Below are positions 26,985 through 35,270 of a stretch of 64,000 nt of DNA, one piece after another. Under the pieces are notes generated by a model. The model was given only the letters and a program-made list of their open reading frames with translations, did no database searches and was not told where the DNA came from. This stretch comes from Klebsiella quasivariicola (lineage in GTDB: Bacteria > Pseudomonadota > Gammaproteobacteria > Enterobacterales > Enterobacteriaceae). How positions within the stretch are numbered: the stretch's first letter is position 1; the number at the start of each line of letters is the position of its first letter. The translations under genes and the position numbers were made by a program. The DNA lies in the NCBI RefSeq assembly GCF_002269255.1, contig NZ_CP022823.1:2790001-2854000 (forward strand), given 5' to 3'.

Positions 26985-28673
26985 TTAATTCTGCTGCGGC
27001 AGATGGTTAATATCGACCGGCTCGCCGAACAGAAAGCCCTGCATTTCGTCGCATCCCTCTTCTTCGAGGATCTGCCGTTGCCCCTCGGTTTCCACCCCTT
27101 CGGCGATAAGCGGGGTATTGATTGAGTTACCCAGCGAAATTATCGCCCGCACAAAAGAACGAACCTGAGGATTGCTCTCCACATCCTGCATAAAGCTACG
27201 GTCGAGTTTAATCACGTCGAAATGAAAATCGCGCAGCATGCTCAGGGAGGAGTAGCCGGTGCCGAAATCATCCAGCGCGATACTGATGCCCATTTTTTGC
27301 AGATGATGCAGCACGCTGAACGCCAGCTGTTTATTGATGATGAACGCCGTCTCCGTCACTTCAAATTCCAGCAGGCTAACCGGATAAGCGGTTCGCATCA
27401 GGATCTCGCGGACTTTTTCGATAAAGCTACGGTGACGCAACTGTACCGGTGAGATATTAACTGAGATTTTTTTGTTCAGCCGGTTATCCAGTGACTCGCT
27501 ACAGACCTGCTCCAGTACCCAGTAGCCTAATGGCACAATGGCGCCACTCTCCTCGGCGACCGGAATAAACACCTCCGGAGGGATCGCTCCCAGCTGCGGA
27601 TGCTGCCAGCGCAACAGCGCTTCGTAACCGGTTATCCGCCGATCTTTAATATTGCGGATCGCCTGATAGTGCAGCGAGAACTCTCCGGTGTGAATTCCAC
27701 GGCGAATGTCGGCGGCCATCATATTTCGCTGCCGCGTTTTGTCATCCATTTCACGTTCGTACCAGCATATTTTGGTATCGAGACTGCTTTTCGCCCGGTA
27801 CATGGCCAGATCGGAATTACTCAGTACGGTGTTAATGTCCGTTCCGTCCAGCGGATAGACCGAAATGCCAATGCTGGCGGAAAGGATCACTTCCGTTGCG
27901 GCAAAGGTCTGTTTGCCGCTAAAACAGTGCCACAGGCGGGCGGCAAAGGCGTCCACTTCGCTCTCATCCTAGAAAGGCTTGAGCGCAACAAACTCATCGC
28001 CGCCAAAGCGCGCCACCACCTCCTCTTTCTGCAGCGTTTTCAGCACCGCGCCCGCCACGCGCTGCAGCAGCTGATCGCCAATAAGATGGCCTTCCAGATC
28101 GTTAATCTCTTTAAACTTATCCAGGTCGACTGTGAAAACAGCAAACCGGCGGGCATCATTACTGGTGATCAGCTTTTCCGCCCGCTCGAAGAATTCCACG
28201 CGGTTAGTTAACCCGGTCAGCGCATCGTATCGCGCCATCCAGGCAATACGATCGTTAATCGCCTTTTGTTCACTAATATCCCGGGTAATTTTGGCAAAAC
28301 CCAGCAGGGTATTTTGCTCATCGTGGATAGTATCGATCATCACATGCGCCCAGAAGCGGGAGCCGTCTTTGCGATAGCGCCAGCCTTCGCCCTCAAACTG
28401 TCCGGTACGGACCGCAACCTCCAGATTTTTCGCTGGCACGCCGGAGCGCTGCTCGGCCTCGCTATAGAAGAGACCAAAATAGCGACCGATAATCTCTTCG
28501 CTCAGATAGCCCTTTGCCCGGCGGGCACCTTCGTTCCAGCTGATGACCGCGCCGTCGGTGCTCAGGATATATATGGCATAATCTTTAACACTTTCAATAA
28601 AGTGGCGATAGGCAATGTCTGTCAGGTGATCGTGACTCATGTTACAGCGCTCTCTGTGGCTCGGTCGTGGCAA
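26985..28673 (-). pseudogene. PAS-GGDEF-EAL cyclic-di-GMP protein split by an in-frame TAG
   Basis: One continuous 563-codon minus-strand reading frame interrupted by a single amber codon at 27969-27971. Upstream part (28673-27969, 234 aa): PAS domain (IESVKDYAIYILSTDGAVISW, GWRYRKDGSRFWAHV) and the first part of GGDEF including the intact active site RFGGDEFVAL. Downstream part (27968-26985): rest of GGDEF (ASIGISVYPLDG), then a full EAL domain with YEALLRW, SVNISPVQL, LDDFGTGYSSL and AEGVETEGQ. The codon reads through as KPF-stop-DESEVDAF without any frame change, so a point mutation or sequencing error is the simplest explanation. If real, GGDEF would lack its C-terminal half; an EAL-only product could arise by internal start at 27956 (MDAFAARL). 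Confidence 0.85.
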
Positions 28674-28702
28674 AACGCACTAGATATAGCAGAACAACAC
28701 CC

Positions 28703-28780
28703 ATGATGAATACAAGGTTAACGCGTTATGTTGCCCTCTTTGCGGCCCCGGCAGTCGCAGGCAGTGCAGCGAATACATGA
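28703..28780 (+). CDS. Possible 25-aa leader-like peptide
   Basis: An open frame of 25 codons beginning ATGATGAAT that reads like an isolated signal peptide (MMNTRLTRYVALFAAPAVAG, then SAANT-stop). No clear ribosome site is visible. A terminator hairpin follows at 28806. It could be a truncated secreted-protein gene or chance; low confidence. Confidence 0.2.
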   Translation: MMNTRLTRYVALFAAPAVAGSAANT

Positions 28781-28805
28781 TAAAGCGTAGTGGAATCTCC
28801 TGTCC

Positions 28806-28831
28806 GCTGAGGTGATCGCCTCGGCCTTTTT
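28806..28831 (+). terminator. Terminator-like hairpin
   Basis: 7-bp stem GCTGAGG/CCTCGGC (one G-U) with a 6-nt loop, followed by CTTTTT. No established plus-strand gene ends just before it, so it implies a short transcript between about 28680 and 28806. Confidence 0.5.
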
Positions 28832-28936
28832 GCCACTTCAATCGTCCACTAATAGTCACTTTTATTGATTAAAAAGTTTGATTGAAAGAATAAATAAAAG
28901 GAGTAATGTTAATAATACTTTCTATGGAGGTTAAAT

Positions 28937-29185
28937 ATGTTGCGTGATTATTTAAAAGTGGAAAAAGAAGACCAGCTTGTTGAACAACAGAGTCGTCATG
29001 ACAATAACCAGCATTATTCGGCAGTCACTGAATGGGTTATTCTGAGTAAAGACGGTCAGCGTAAAGGCCGGGTGTCACTTTTCGACCGCTTTACGACCCG
29101 CCGCTCCTGGAGCGACTGCTTTCGCATAACGCAGTTCGATAACAGTGGTAAAGTCGTGGTGGATAAACTCACCGACGCGCTGTAA
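28937..29185 (+). CDS. Small soluble protein of unknown function
   Basis: 82 aa. ATG 28937 follows a TGGAGG ribosome site with good spacing. The protein is hydrophilic: a charged N-terminus (LKVEKEDQLVEQQSRHD), a central VTEWVILSKDGQRKGRVSLFDRFTTRR and a C-terminus with RITQFDNSGKVVVDKLTDAL. There is no signal peptide or membrane helix. No family is recognised. Its own promoter probably lies in the AT-rich stretch 28850-28920. Confidence 0.65.
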   Translation: MLRDYLKVEKEDQLVEQQSRHDNNQHYSAVTEWVILSKDGQRKGRVSLFDRFTTRRSWSDCFRITQFDNSGKVVVDKLTDAL

Positions 29186-29474
29186 ACCCCCTGGATTCCC
29201 GGCCTGACGGGAGAATATTAATACGCAAAATTAACACCTGCATAAAATATACTGATGCGTTGCCATCATGTTATTTTCTTTCTGCATACCGATAATTTAA
29301 TGGGTAATTTTCGCCATGGTGAACAGCGCGAATGTTTAACCCGAAAAAATGCTGAATATAAGCCCGCTGGTCGGGCTTTTTTACATGGTGCTCACCATCC
29401 ACGCCACAAAATGCCAAGGACATACCGCACTGGATTGTATACGATGTATATACGAATCATTACGGTATATATCT
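29186..29474. other. Intergenic region with a possible small RNA
   Basis: About 290 bp with no gene. It contains a Rho-independent terminator (29360-29382) that is 175 bp beyond the previous stop, so a short independent transcript is possible. Downstream of the terminator are a TATACGATGTATATACG near-palindrome (29437-29453) and the repeat ACGGTATATATCTATG, which may be promoter/operator for the ParD-like gene. Confidence 0.4.
29360..29382 (+). terminator. Rho-independent terminator
   Basis: 7-bp stem AAGCCCG/CGGGCTT, 5-nt loop, followed by a six-T run. Textbook structure. It could end the 82-aa gene transcript or a separate small RNA. Confidence 0.75.
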
Positions 29475-29693
29475 ATGGGAATCGTCAAAATCTCCGATCT
29501 GCTGCACGATGATATTCGTGATGCCAGCAAAGCCATGTCCCGCTCCGTCAATGCCCAGGCGGAATACTGGATCCGTCTGGGTATGATGAGTGAACTCTAC
29601 CCCGAGCTTAACCACCAGCAAATCAAACTGCTGATGCTGAAATCCGGCTCTGACCGTCTGCTGGAGGTGATCAATGCCATCAATAATCATTAA
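29475..29693 (+). CDS. ParD-like antitoxin-type protein
   Basis: 72 aa starting at ATG 29475 (MGIVKISDLLHDDIRDAS, then AMSRSVNAQAEYWIRLGMMSE). The pattern, a short beta strand then two helices with SRSVNAQAEYWIRLG, matches the ParD-like ribbon-helix-helix family. Its last 20 bases overlap the methionine aminopeptidase gene, which sits where a toxin gene would be expected. A palindromic AT-rich stretch just upstream may be its own operator. Confidence 0.8.
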   Translation: MGIVKISDLLHDDIRDASKAMSRSVNAQAEYWIRLGMMSELYPELNHQQIKLLMLKSGSDRLLEVINAINNH

Positions 29694-30477
29694 AACTGCC
29701 GATGAACTCGCGCGGCAGCGCCATGCCGGCCAGCTGCTGGCATCGGTGTTTGATATGCTGGATACCTTTATCGTGCCCGGCGTCACCACGATGGCAATTA
29801 ACGATCGAGTGGAAGATTTTATCGTCAACCAGCTGCACGCCCGCCCGGCCAGCAAGGGACAATATGATTTTCCCTATGTGTTAAACACCTCTGTTAACGA
29901 TGTGGTGTGCCACGGGATCCCCAAAGCGACCGAACATCTGCGCTCGGGGATGATTGTCAATGTCGACATTACGCTGGAAAAAGCAGGCATGATCGCTGAC
30001 TCCAGTAAGATGTACCTCATCGGCGACGTCTCCCCGCTGGCCCGCCGGCTGGTAAAGACCACCTATGAAGCGATGTGGAAAGGCATTGAGGTGGTGAAAC
30101 CTGGCGCGACGCTGGGCGACATTGGCCATGCTATCCAGCGCTGGGTCGAGGACCATGGCTACAGCGTGGTCAGAGAATACTGCGGTCACGGCGTTGGTCA
30201 GGAAATGCATGAGGAGCCGCAGGTGCTGCATTACGGCAGGCCCGGGGAAGGCGCCGTGTTGCGCGAAGGCATGGTGTTCACTATCGAGCCGATGGTCAAC
30301 CAGGGCGACAGCCGCATCAAGACCAAAAAAGATGGCTGGACGGTGGTTACCCGCGATAAAAAACTGTCGGCACAGTGGGAACATACCGTAGCCGTCACCG
30401 CGAACGGTTTTGAGGTGCTGACGCTACGCGACGATGAGCAAGCGCGGATACACAGCGTGTCTTCCCTTTCTGTATGA
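29674..30477 (+). CDS. Type I methionine aminopeptidase (second Map)
   Basis: 267 aa. Pita-bread fold landmarks: FPYVLNTSVNDVVCHGIP, metal ligands Asp in NVDITLEKAG and Asp in ADSSKMYLIGDVS, His in EYCGHGVGQEMHEEPQV, Glu in FTIEPMV and Glu in QWEHTVAVT. All five ligands are present, so it should be active in removing N-terminal Met. The ribosome site GGAGGTG lies inside the ParD-like gene, and the overlap of 20 bp implies coupled expression. It is presumably additional to the housekeeping map next to rpsB, which is outside this window. Confidence 0.92.
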   Translation: MPSIIIKTADELARQRHAGQLLASVFDMLDTFIVPGVTTMAINDRVEDFIVNQLHARPASKGQYDFPYVLNTSVNDVVCHGIPKATEHLRSGMIVNVDITLEKAGMIADSSKMYLIGDVSPLARRLVKTTYEAMWKGIEVVKPGATLGDIGHAIQRWVEDHGYSVVREYCGHGVGQEMHEEPQVLHYGRPGEGAVLREGMVFTIEPMVNQGDSRIKTKKDGWTVVTRDKKLSAQWEHTVAVTANGFEVLTLRDDEQARIHSVSSLSV

Positions 30478-30683
30478 CGGTGGGCCGCTTGCCGATCCCG
30501 CTGTTCGCCCGGGAGCCCGGCTAACGTCTGATTCTGCTGCCGGGCGGCGGCAATAATTGTTTTCATGAATGATTTTCTGCGCGCGCGTCGCCCCGGTGCT
30601 TACGACTGGCGCGCGCATAAACCCCACCACAGCTTACCTTTTACCTTCTGCATCCGCTTACCCTTCATCGCCTCTATCCCGCC

Positions 30684-30971
30684 TTAGCGATAGCGAATAA
30701 TCACATCCGCTTCACTATGCTGTGCATTTCGCCAGTGGATACTGACCTCGCCGCGATTATCCGGCATCGCATAGCGTGGGCGGTGGCCTGTCACAGCGAC
30801 CTGTTGCGGTGAACGGTGCTGGCACGAAACCGCGATACGATCGCGCTGCGGGGTGATAAGACAGGCCGGATTGATGACATGCCCTGAAAAATGAACCTGA
30901 CCAGAGAGGGCCGCAGACGACGCCAGCGGCGCCAGACACAGACATAACAGAGCGAGACGGGACGGAGACAT
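30684..30971 (-). CDS. Small fimbrial-like protein
   Basis: 95 aa. A signal peptide (MSPSRLALLCLCLAPLASSA) is followed by a pilin-like N-terminus (SGQVHFSGHVINPACLI) with the Cys typical of fimbrial subunits and a second Cys in VSCQHR. At about 75 mature residues it is much shorter than a normal pilin (about 150-160), so it is a truncated or minimal subunit. ATG 30971 is chosen from the AAGGAAGATTGCT ribosome site; a longer frame starts at 31028. It is divergent from the fimbrial operon. Possible roles are minor subunit or decayed pilin. Confidence 0.6.
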   Translation of the reverse strand: MSPSRLALLCLCLAPLASSAALSGQVHFSGHVINPACLITPQRDRIAVSCQHRSPQQVAVTGHRPRYAMPDNRGEVSIHWRNAQHSEADVIIRYR

Positions 30972-31416
30972 AGCAATCTTCCTTGAGAACGGGTGACACT
31001 GCGCGGCACAGAATCGTTTCTGTGTCATACAACCTGCGGCTTCCTGCCGTTACTCCACGCTACTGCAAAATAATGGCAGCGTAAATGATTATTCCGGGCT
31101 GTCCGTTCAACTGCCGGGAATAACAGCAACTTTTTATCAAAAATATGTCGGAATAGTTATCTACTGGAAATAATGCATTATATGTATGGAACCATTTTTA
31201 ATATCAAATGAGATTATACTTACACTAAAAAATAAATAATGTTACAGCTTAACACACCTTATCAATGGGCCTTTACGATGTTCTCCGTATAATCCCGCCC
31301 CCGACGGCAGTATACATTAGCGATGCTTACCGTTCTTTTGTGAACAGAAATAAAAAACATGCTTTAAAAATGTTAAACGCTTTTATTAACTTGTGATTAT
31401 TTAATAAGGTTTGAGT
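30972..31416. promoter_or_regulatory. Divergent promoter region of the fimbrial cluster
   Basis: 445 bp, increasingly AT-rich toward the pilin gene. It contains an interrupted inverted repeat (31089-31099 and 31113-31123, TTATTCCGGGC / GCCGGGAATAA, one mismatch), which may be a hairpin or operator. I looked for fimS-type 9-bp invertible ends (TTGGGGCCA) and adjacent recombinases and found none, so phase inversion is not supported. The fimbrial promoter is likely in 31200-31400. Confidence 0.5.
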
Positions 31417-31980
31417 ATGAAAGAAAAAGGCACCCTGCTGGTTGTTGGTTCACTGCTGGCCTTAAGTCTGGCTACTGTGACCACCGCCCGCGCGGCGGGA
31501 ACACTGAATTTCACCGGTAAAATTATTAACGAGTCCTGCCAGATCGCTAACAATGGTGGCGATGTGAATGTCGATTTTGGCAACGTCGATATGTCGGCGC
31601 TGAAATCACATGAAGCGAAAACCGCAGAAACGCCGTTCACCATCAACCTGACCGGCTGCCCGCTGGCACAGAACATCAGTATCAGCCTGGAGGGTACCCC
31701 AGACACCAATGCTAACGGCACCAGCGCCGCCGTGCTGGCGCTCTCCGACGCCGCGGATACCGCCAAAGGTGTGGGCATTGAAGTCTTCTCTTCTCCTGAT
31801 GGCTCAACGGAAGGCACTCAGCTGACCTTTGACAAGCAGAGCAAAACGGCGGTTTCGCAAGCCGACGAAAACGGTGATATTGCATTTAACTTTATTGCCG
31901 ATCTGAAAAGCGATTCCTCACAGGATGTGACTGCCGGCAATATTAATGCCACAGCCAATATTGATATTGTTTATGAATAG
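31417..31980 (+). CDS. Major fimbrial subunit (type 1 pilin family)
   Basis: 187 aa. Signal peptide MKEKGTLLVVGSLLALSLAT with cleavage near ARA, then mature AGTLNFTGKIINESCQIA. Two Cys (NESCQIA and LTGCPLA) form the usual subunit disulfide. The C-terminal strand ATANIDIVYE ends with the beta-zipper pattern and penultimate Tyr recognised by the chaperone. ATG 31417 lies 8 bases after AATAAGG. First gene of pilin-chaperone-usher-adhesin order, so it is probably the shaft subunit. Confidence 0.9.
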   Translation: MKEKGTLLVVGSLLALSLATVTTARAAGTLNFTGKIINESCQIANNGGDVNVDFGNVDMSALKSHEAKTAETPFTINLTGCPLAQNISISLEGTPDTNANGTSAAVLALSDAADTAKGVGIEVFSSPDGSTEGTQLTFDKQSKTAVSQADENGDIAFNFIADLKSDSSQDVTAGNINATANIDIVYE

Positions 31981-32057
31981 AATGTTCTGATTTCCGTCGT
32001 TATCAAGGGCAGATCCCCCTGCCCTTATTTTCATTCCTCGTGACCGGATCCTCAACT

Positions 32058-32753
32058 ATGCAGTGTTATAAAGTGGCTTTTATCCTGAGTCTTCTCTTTT
32101 GCCCGTTCCTGGCGTCTGCCGCCGGGGTTGCCATTGCCGGCACACGTGTTATTTATAATGAACAAAGTCATGAGGCCGACATTACCGTCAAAAATACGAA
32201 TCCTCACGATCCGGTGCTTATTCAGAGCTGGGTGGACGATCTGGCTGATAATAATAAATCACCCTTTATCGTCACCCCGCCATTGTTCCGTCTGGACGCC
32301 GGAGACAGCAACGATCTGCGCGTGCTGTTAACCTCGCCGCAGCTACCGCATGACCGGGAGAGTTTGTTCACCCTGAACATCAAAGTGATTCCCGCCAATA
32401 CCGCACCGGCTGGCGAGAACATTCTGCAATTTGCCATTAAGAATCAACTTAAGTTAATTTATCGCCCGGCAGGGCTCCCCGGCTCGGCGCTCGACGCGGC
32501 GCAGCACCTGCGCTGGCACGTCAGTGGCAACCACCTGCAGGCGGAAAACGCCTCTCCCTATTATGTGACTATCACCACGCTCAGCTGCGCGGGCCAGAAC
32601 CAGAAAACGCCGCTTGAGCACAGCGTGATTGCCCCTCACAGCCGTGAAGAGTACGCCCTGGCCGGCGAGTCCTGCGCCCACGAGGTGAGCTGGCGCATAC
32701 TGGATGACTTTGGCGCTGTACAGACGTTTAGCGCCCCCGTCCCGGCGCATTAA
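32058..32753 (+). CDS. Periplasmic fimbrial chaperone (PapD family)
   Basis: 231 aa. Signal peptide (YKVAFILSLLFCPFLASA) then AGVAIAGTRVIYNEQSHEADITVKN, the standard first strands of the PapD fold. PFIVTPPLFRLDAGDSNDLRVL carries the conserved Arg of the family, and FAIKNQLKLIYRPAGL the conserved Lys region that anchors subunit C-termini. ATG 32058 is preferred over in-frame GTG 32040; both have weak ribosome sites, but only the former gives a compact signal peptide. Confidence 0.92.
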   Translation: MQCYKVAFILSLLFCPFLASAAGVAIAGTRVIYNEQSHEADITVKNTNPHDPVLIQSWVDDLADNNKSPFIVTPPLFRLDAGDSNDLRVLLTSPQLPHDRESLFTLNIKVIPANTAPAGENILQFAIKNQLKLIYRPAGLPGSALDAAQHLRWHVSGNHLQAENASPYYVTITTLSCAGQNQKTPLEHSVIAPHSREEYALAGESCAHEVSWRILDDFGAVQTFSAPVPAH

Positions 32754-32768
32754 CCGCCTGAAATCGCG

Positions 32769-35270
32769 ATGCGCCACGGCCCGGCTCATACCGTTACCGT
32801 CGTCAGCCTCTCCATCCTGCTTGCCGGACAGAGCGCGCCTTTGCACGCCCAGGCGACCTTTAATATGGATCTGCTGGAAAAAAACGACCATTTGCCGACG
32901 GTGGATCTGCAGCGCTTCAATCAGCAAACGAGCCAGCCGCCTGGCGACTATCCGGTGAACTGGCAGGTCAACGGCGTCACCCTGGACGCCCGTAAGATCA
33001 TCACGTTTCGCCAGAACGATCGCGGACAATTGACGCCCTGCCTTCAACGGGAAGACCTGGTGCAGGCGGGGGTTAATCCGGCCGTGCTGGCACAGGCACC
33101 CGGCGCAACGCCCCGCTCATGCCCCGAACTCACCACGCTGCTGCCGGGCAGTACGGTCAATTTCGATTTTGCCCATCAACGGCTGTTAATGACCATTCCC
33201 CAGGCGCTGATGACGCACCAGGCGAGGGATAATGTCCCTTCTGCGCTGTGGGATGAAGGTATCAGCGCCTTTCAGAGCAATTACCGCTTTTCAGGCGCCA
33301 GCCAGCGTACCCGCGAGGGCAACACCGAGCGCGATAACTATCTGATGTTGAAAAGTGGCGTGAACGCCGGCGCCTGGCGCCTGCGCGCCAGCAACAGCCT
33401 GACCGCCAACAGCGACGATAAGCCCCACTGGACCACCAGCGGCGCCTGGCTTGAGCGCGATCTGACGCGCTGGCGGAGTGAACTGACGCTCGGGGATACC
33501 TTCACGTCGGGCGATGTGTTCGACGCGGTCCAGTTTCAGGGAATTGCCCTCGCCTCCAGTGATGCGATGCTCCCGGACTCGCAGAAAGGTTTTGCCCCGA
33601 CCATCCGCGGGATAGCCAGAACCAACGCCCAGGTCACGGTTCGGCAAAATGGCTACGTGCTGTATCAAACCTACGTCACCCCTGGCGCGTTCGTGATTGA
33701 CGATCTTTATCCTACCGCCAGTAGCGGCAATCTTGAGGTTGCCGTCAAAGAGTCGGATGGCGAAATTCGCCGCTTCACCCAGCCGTATGCTTCGGTGACC
33801 AGCATGCAGCGCGAAGGCAACCTGAAATACAACCTCGTCGCCGGGCGCTATCATAGCGACGATGCCAGCGAGCAGCCGTCGATGATGCAGCTGTCGCTGA
33901 TGCGCGGATTTGCCCACAACCTGACGCTGTTTGGCGGGCTGCAAAGCACGGCGCAATACCACAATCTCTCGGTCGGTGCGGGACAAGGGCTGGGCGATGC
34001 CGGGGCGCTCTCGCTGCAGTTGTTAAACGCCCGTGACGGGCAGCAGCAGGATCCGATCGATGGCCGGGCCTGGCAGCTCCAGTACAGCAAAGGTTTTGAC
34101 CGTCTTGGCACGCAGTTCACCTTCACGGGCTGGCGTTATTCACATCAGCGCTATGCCACGCTGAGCGAGGCGTATTCCAGCCCGGATCCCGACGCCGACT
34201 CGCAGGATAACGACAACAAAAAATCGACCCTGCAAATCACCGCCAGCCAGAGTCTGCCGTACGATATCACCCTCTATCTGAGTCTCGACCAGGACAGCTA
34301 CTGGTCAGGGGGCGCCACACAGCGTACCGCCAATATGGGGATCAGCAGCCAGTTTCACGGTATCGCGTGGTCGCTCAGCTACAGCGACTCTCACAGCAGT
34401 GACAGTGATGAGGAGGACGACGAGCCACAGTCCGACAAAGTGGTGACGTTGTCACTTTCAGTGCCGCTGAGCCATCTGCTGCCGGGCAGCTATGCCGGCT
34501 ATACCCTGACCTCCTCCCGCCACAGTGCCGACAGTCAGATGGTCAGTCTCAACGGCACCTTGCTGGATAATCATGCACTTAGCTACGCCGTCAGCCAAAC
34601 GCTCGATCGGCAAAACGGGCACAGCGGCAGCCTGACGGCCGGCTACAGCAGTGGAATGGGCGACCTCAATATCGGCTACAGCCGCGATTCGCAGGCCACT
34701 CGCCTGAACTACGGCGCCAGCGGAGGTATCCTGATTCACCGCCACGGGGTGGTCTTTACGCCCGAAATGAATGGTTCGGTTGTACTGATTGACGCCGGTG
34801 GTGCCAGCGGTGTGACCCTCGCCAACCAGAAAACCATCACCACCAATGGAGACGGGTACGCCGTGTTGCCCTTCGCCACCGCCTATCACCGCAACGACGT
34901 CTCCCTCGACAGCCACTCGCTGCCGGAGAATGTGGATCTGGCCAACAGCACCGTGACGCTGGTGCCCACCAAAGACGCGGTGGTGCTGGCGCGTTTTCAC
35001 ACCCACGTTGGTTATAAAGCGCTGTTTACACTGCAGTCGCAGGGACAACCGCTGCCCTTTGGCAGCGAGGTGCGCGCCAAAGATACCAGCAGCATCGTTG
35101 CCAGCGAGGGTCAGGTGTACCTCGCCGGCCTGGCGCCGAAAGGCACCCTGTATGCACAATGGGGGCCAGGCCCTCAGCAGCACTGTACTGCCCGCTACGA
35201 TCTCACCCCGACGCTGGCGCAGACACCCCATCCACTCATTTTACAGCAGACGTTAACATGTCCTTTTTAA
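32769..35270 (+). CDS. Outer-membrane fimbrial usher (FimD/PapC family)
   Basis: 833 aa, full length. A signal peptide ending near LHAQA is followed by the N-terminal targeting domain (ATFNMDLLEKNDHLPTVDLQRF), the 24-strand barrel with plug (APTIRGIARTNAQVTVRQNG, the classic usher motif, and YVTPGAFVIDDLYPTASSGNLEV), and C-terminal domains (LPFGSEVRA and a terminal TCPF). It begins 15 bp after the chaperone stop and overlaps the adhesin gene by 13 bp. An acidic loop (SDSDEEDDEPQSDK) within the barrel is unusual and probably surface-exposed. Confidence 0.95.
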   Translation: MRHGPAHTVTVVSLSILLAGQSAPLHAQATFNMDLLEKNDHLPTVDLQRFNQQTSQPPGDYPVNWQVNGVTLDARKIITFRQNDRGQLTPCLQREDLVQAGVNPAVLAQAPGATPRSCPELTTLLPGSTVNFDFAHQRLLMTIPQALMTHQARDNVPSALWDEGISAFQSNYRFSGASQRTREGNTERDNYLMLKSGVNAGAWRLRASNSLTANSDDKPHWTTSGAWLERDLTRWRSELTLGDTFTSGDVFDAVQFQGIALASSDAMLPDSQKGFAPTIRGIARTNAQVTVRQNGYVLYQTYVTPGAFVIDDLYPTASSGNLEVAVKESDGEIRRFTQPYASVTSMQREGNLKYNLVAGRYHSDDASEQPSMMQLSLMRGFAHNLTLFGGLQSTAQYHNLSVGAGQGLGDAGALSLQLLNARDGQQQDPIDGRAWQLQYSKGFDRLGTQFTFTGWRYSHQRYATLSEAYSSPDPDADSQDNDNKKSTLQITASQSLPYDITLYLSLDQDSYWSGGATQRTANMGISSQFHGIAWSLSYSDSHSSDSDEEDDEPQSDKVVTLSLSVPLSHLLPGSYAGYTLTSSRHSADSQMVSLNGTLLDNHALSYAVSQTLDRQNGHSGSLTAGYSSGMGDLNIGYSRDSQATRLNYGASGGILIHRHGVVFTPEMNGSVVLIDAGGASGVTLANQKTITTNGDGYAVLPFATAYHRNDVSLDSHSLPENVDLANSTVTLVPTKDAVVLARFHTHVGYKALFTLQSQGQPLPFGSEVRAKDTSSIVASEGQVYLAGLAPKGTLYAQWGPGPQQHCTARYDLTPTLAQTPHPLILQQTLTCPF

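Noticed and set aside
29475..30477. ParD-like/Map pair considered a normal ParDE toxin-antitoxin module
   Set aside because: The second gene is clearly an active-looking methionine aminopeptidase with all five metal ligands, not ParE.
30972..31416. Fimbrial promoter considered as an invertible phase switch
   Set aside because: No matched inverted ends of the fimS type and no recombinase gene adjacent; only an 11-bp imperfect hairpin is seen.
33291..33986. Minus-strand 231-codon frame inside the usher gene
   Set aside because: Antisense shadow in GC-rich coding sequence; the usher frame carries continuous family motifs.
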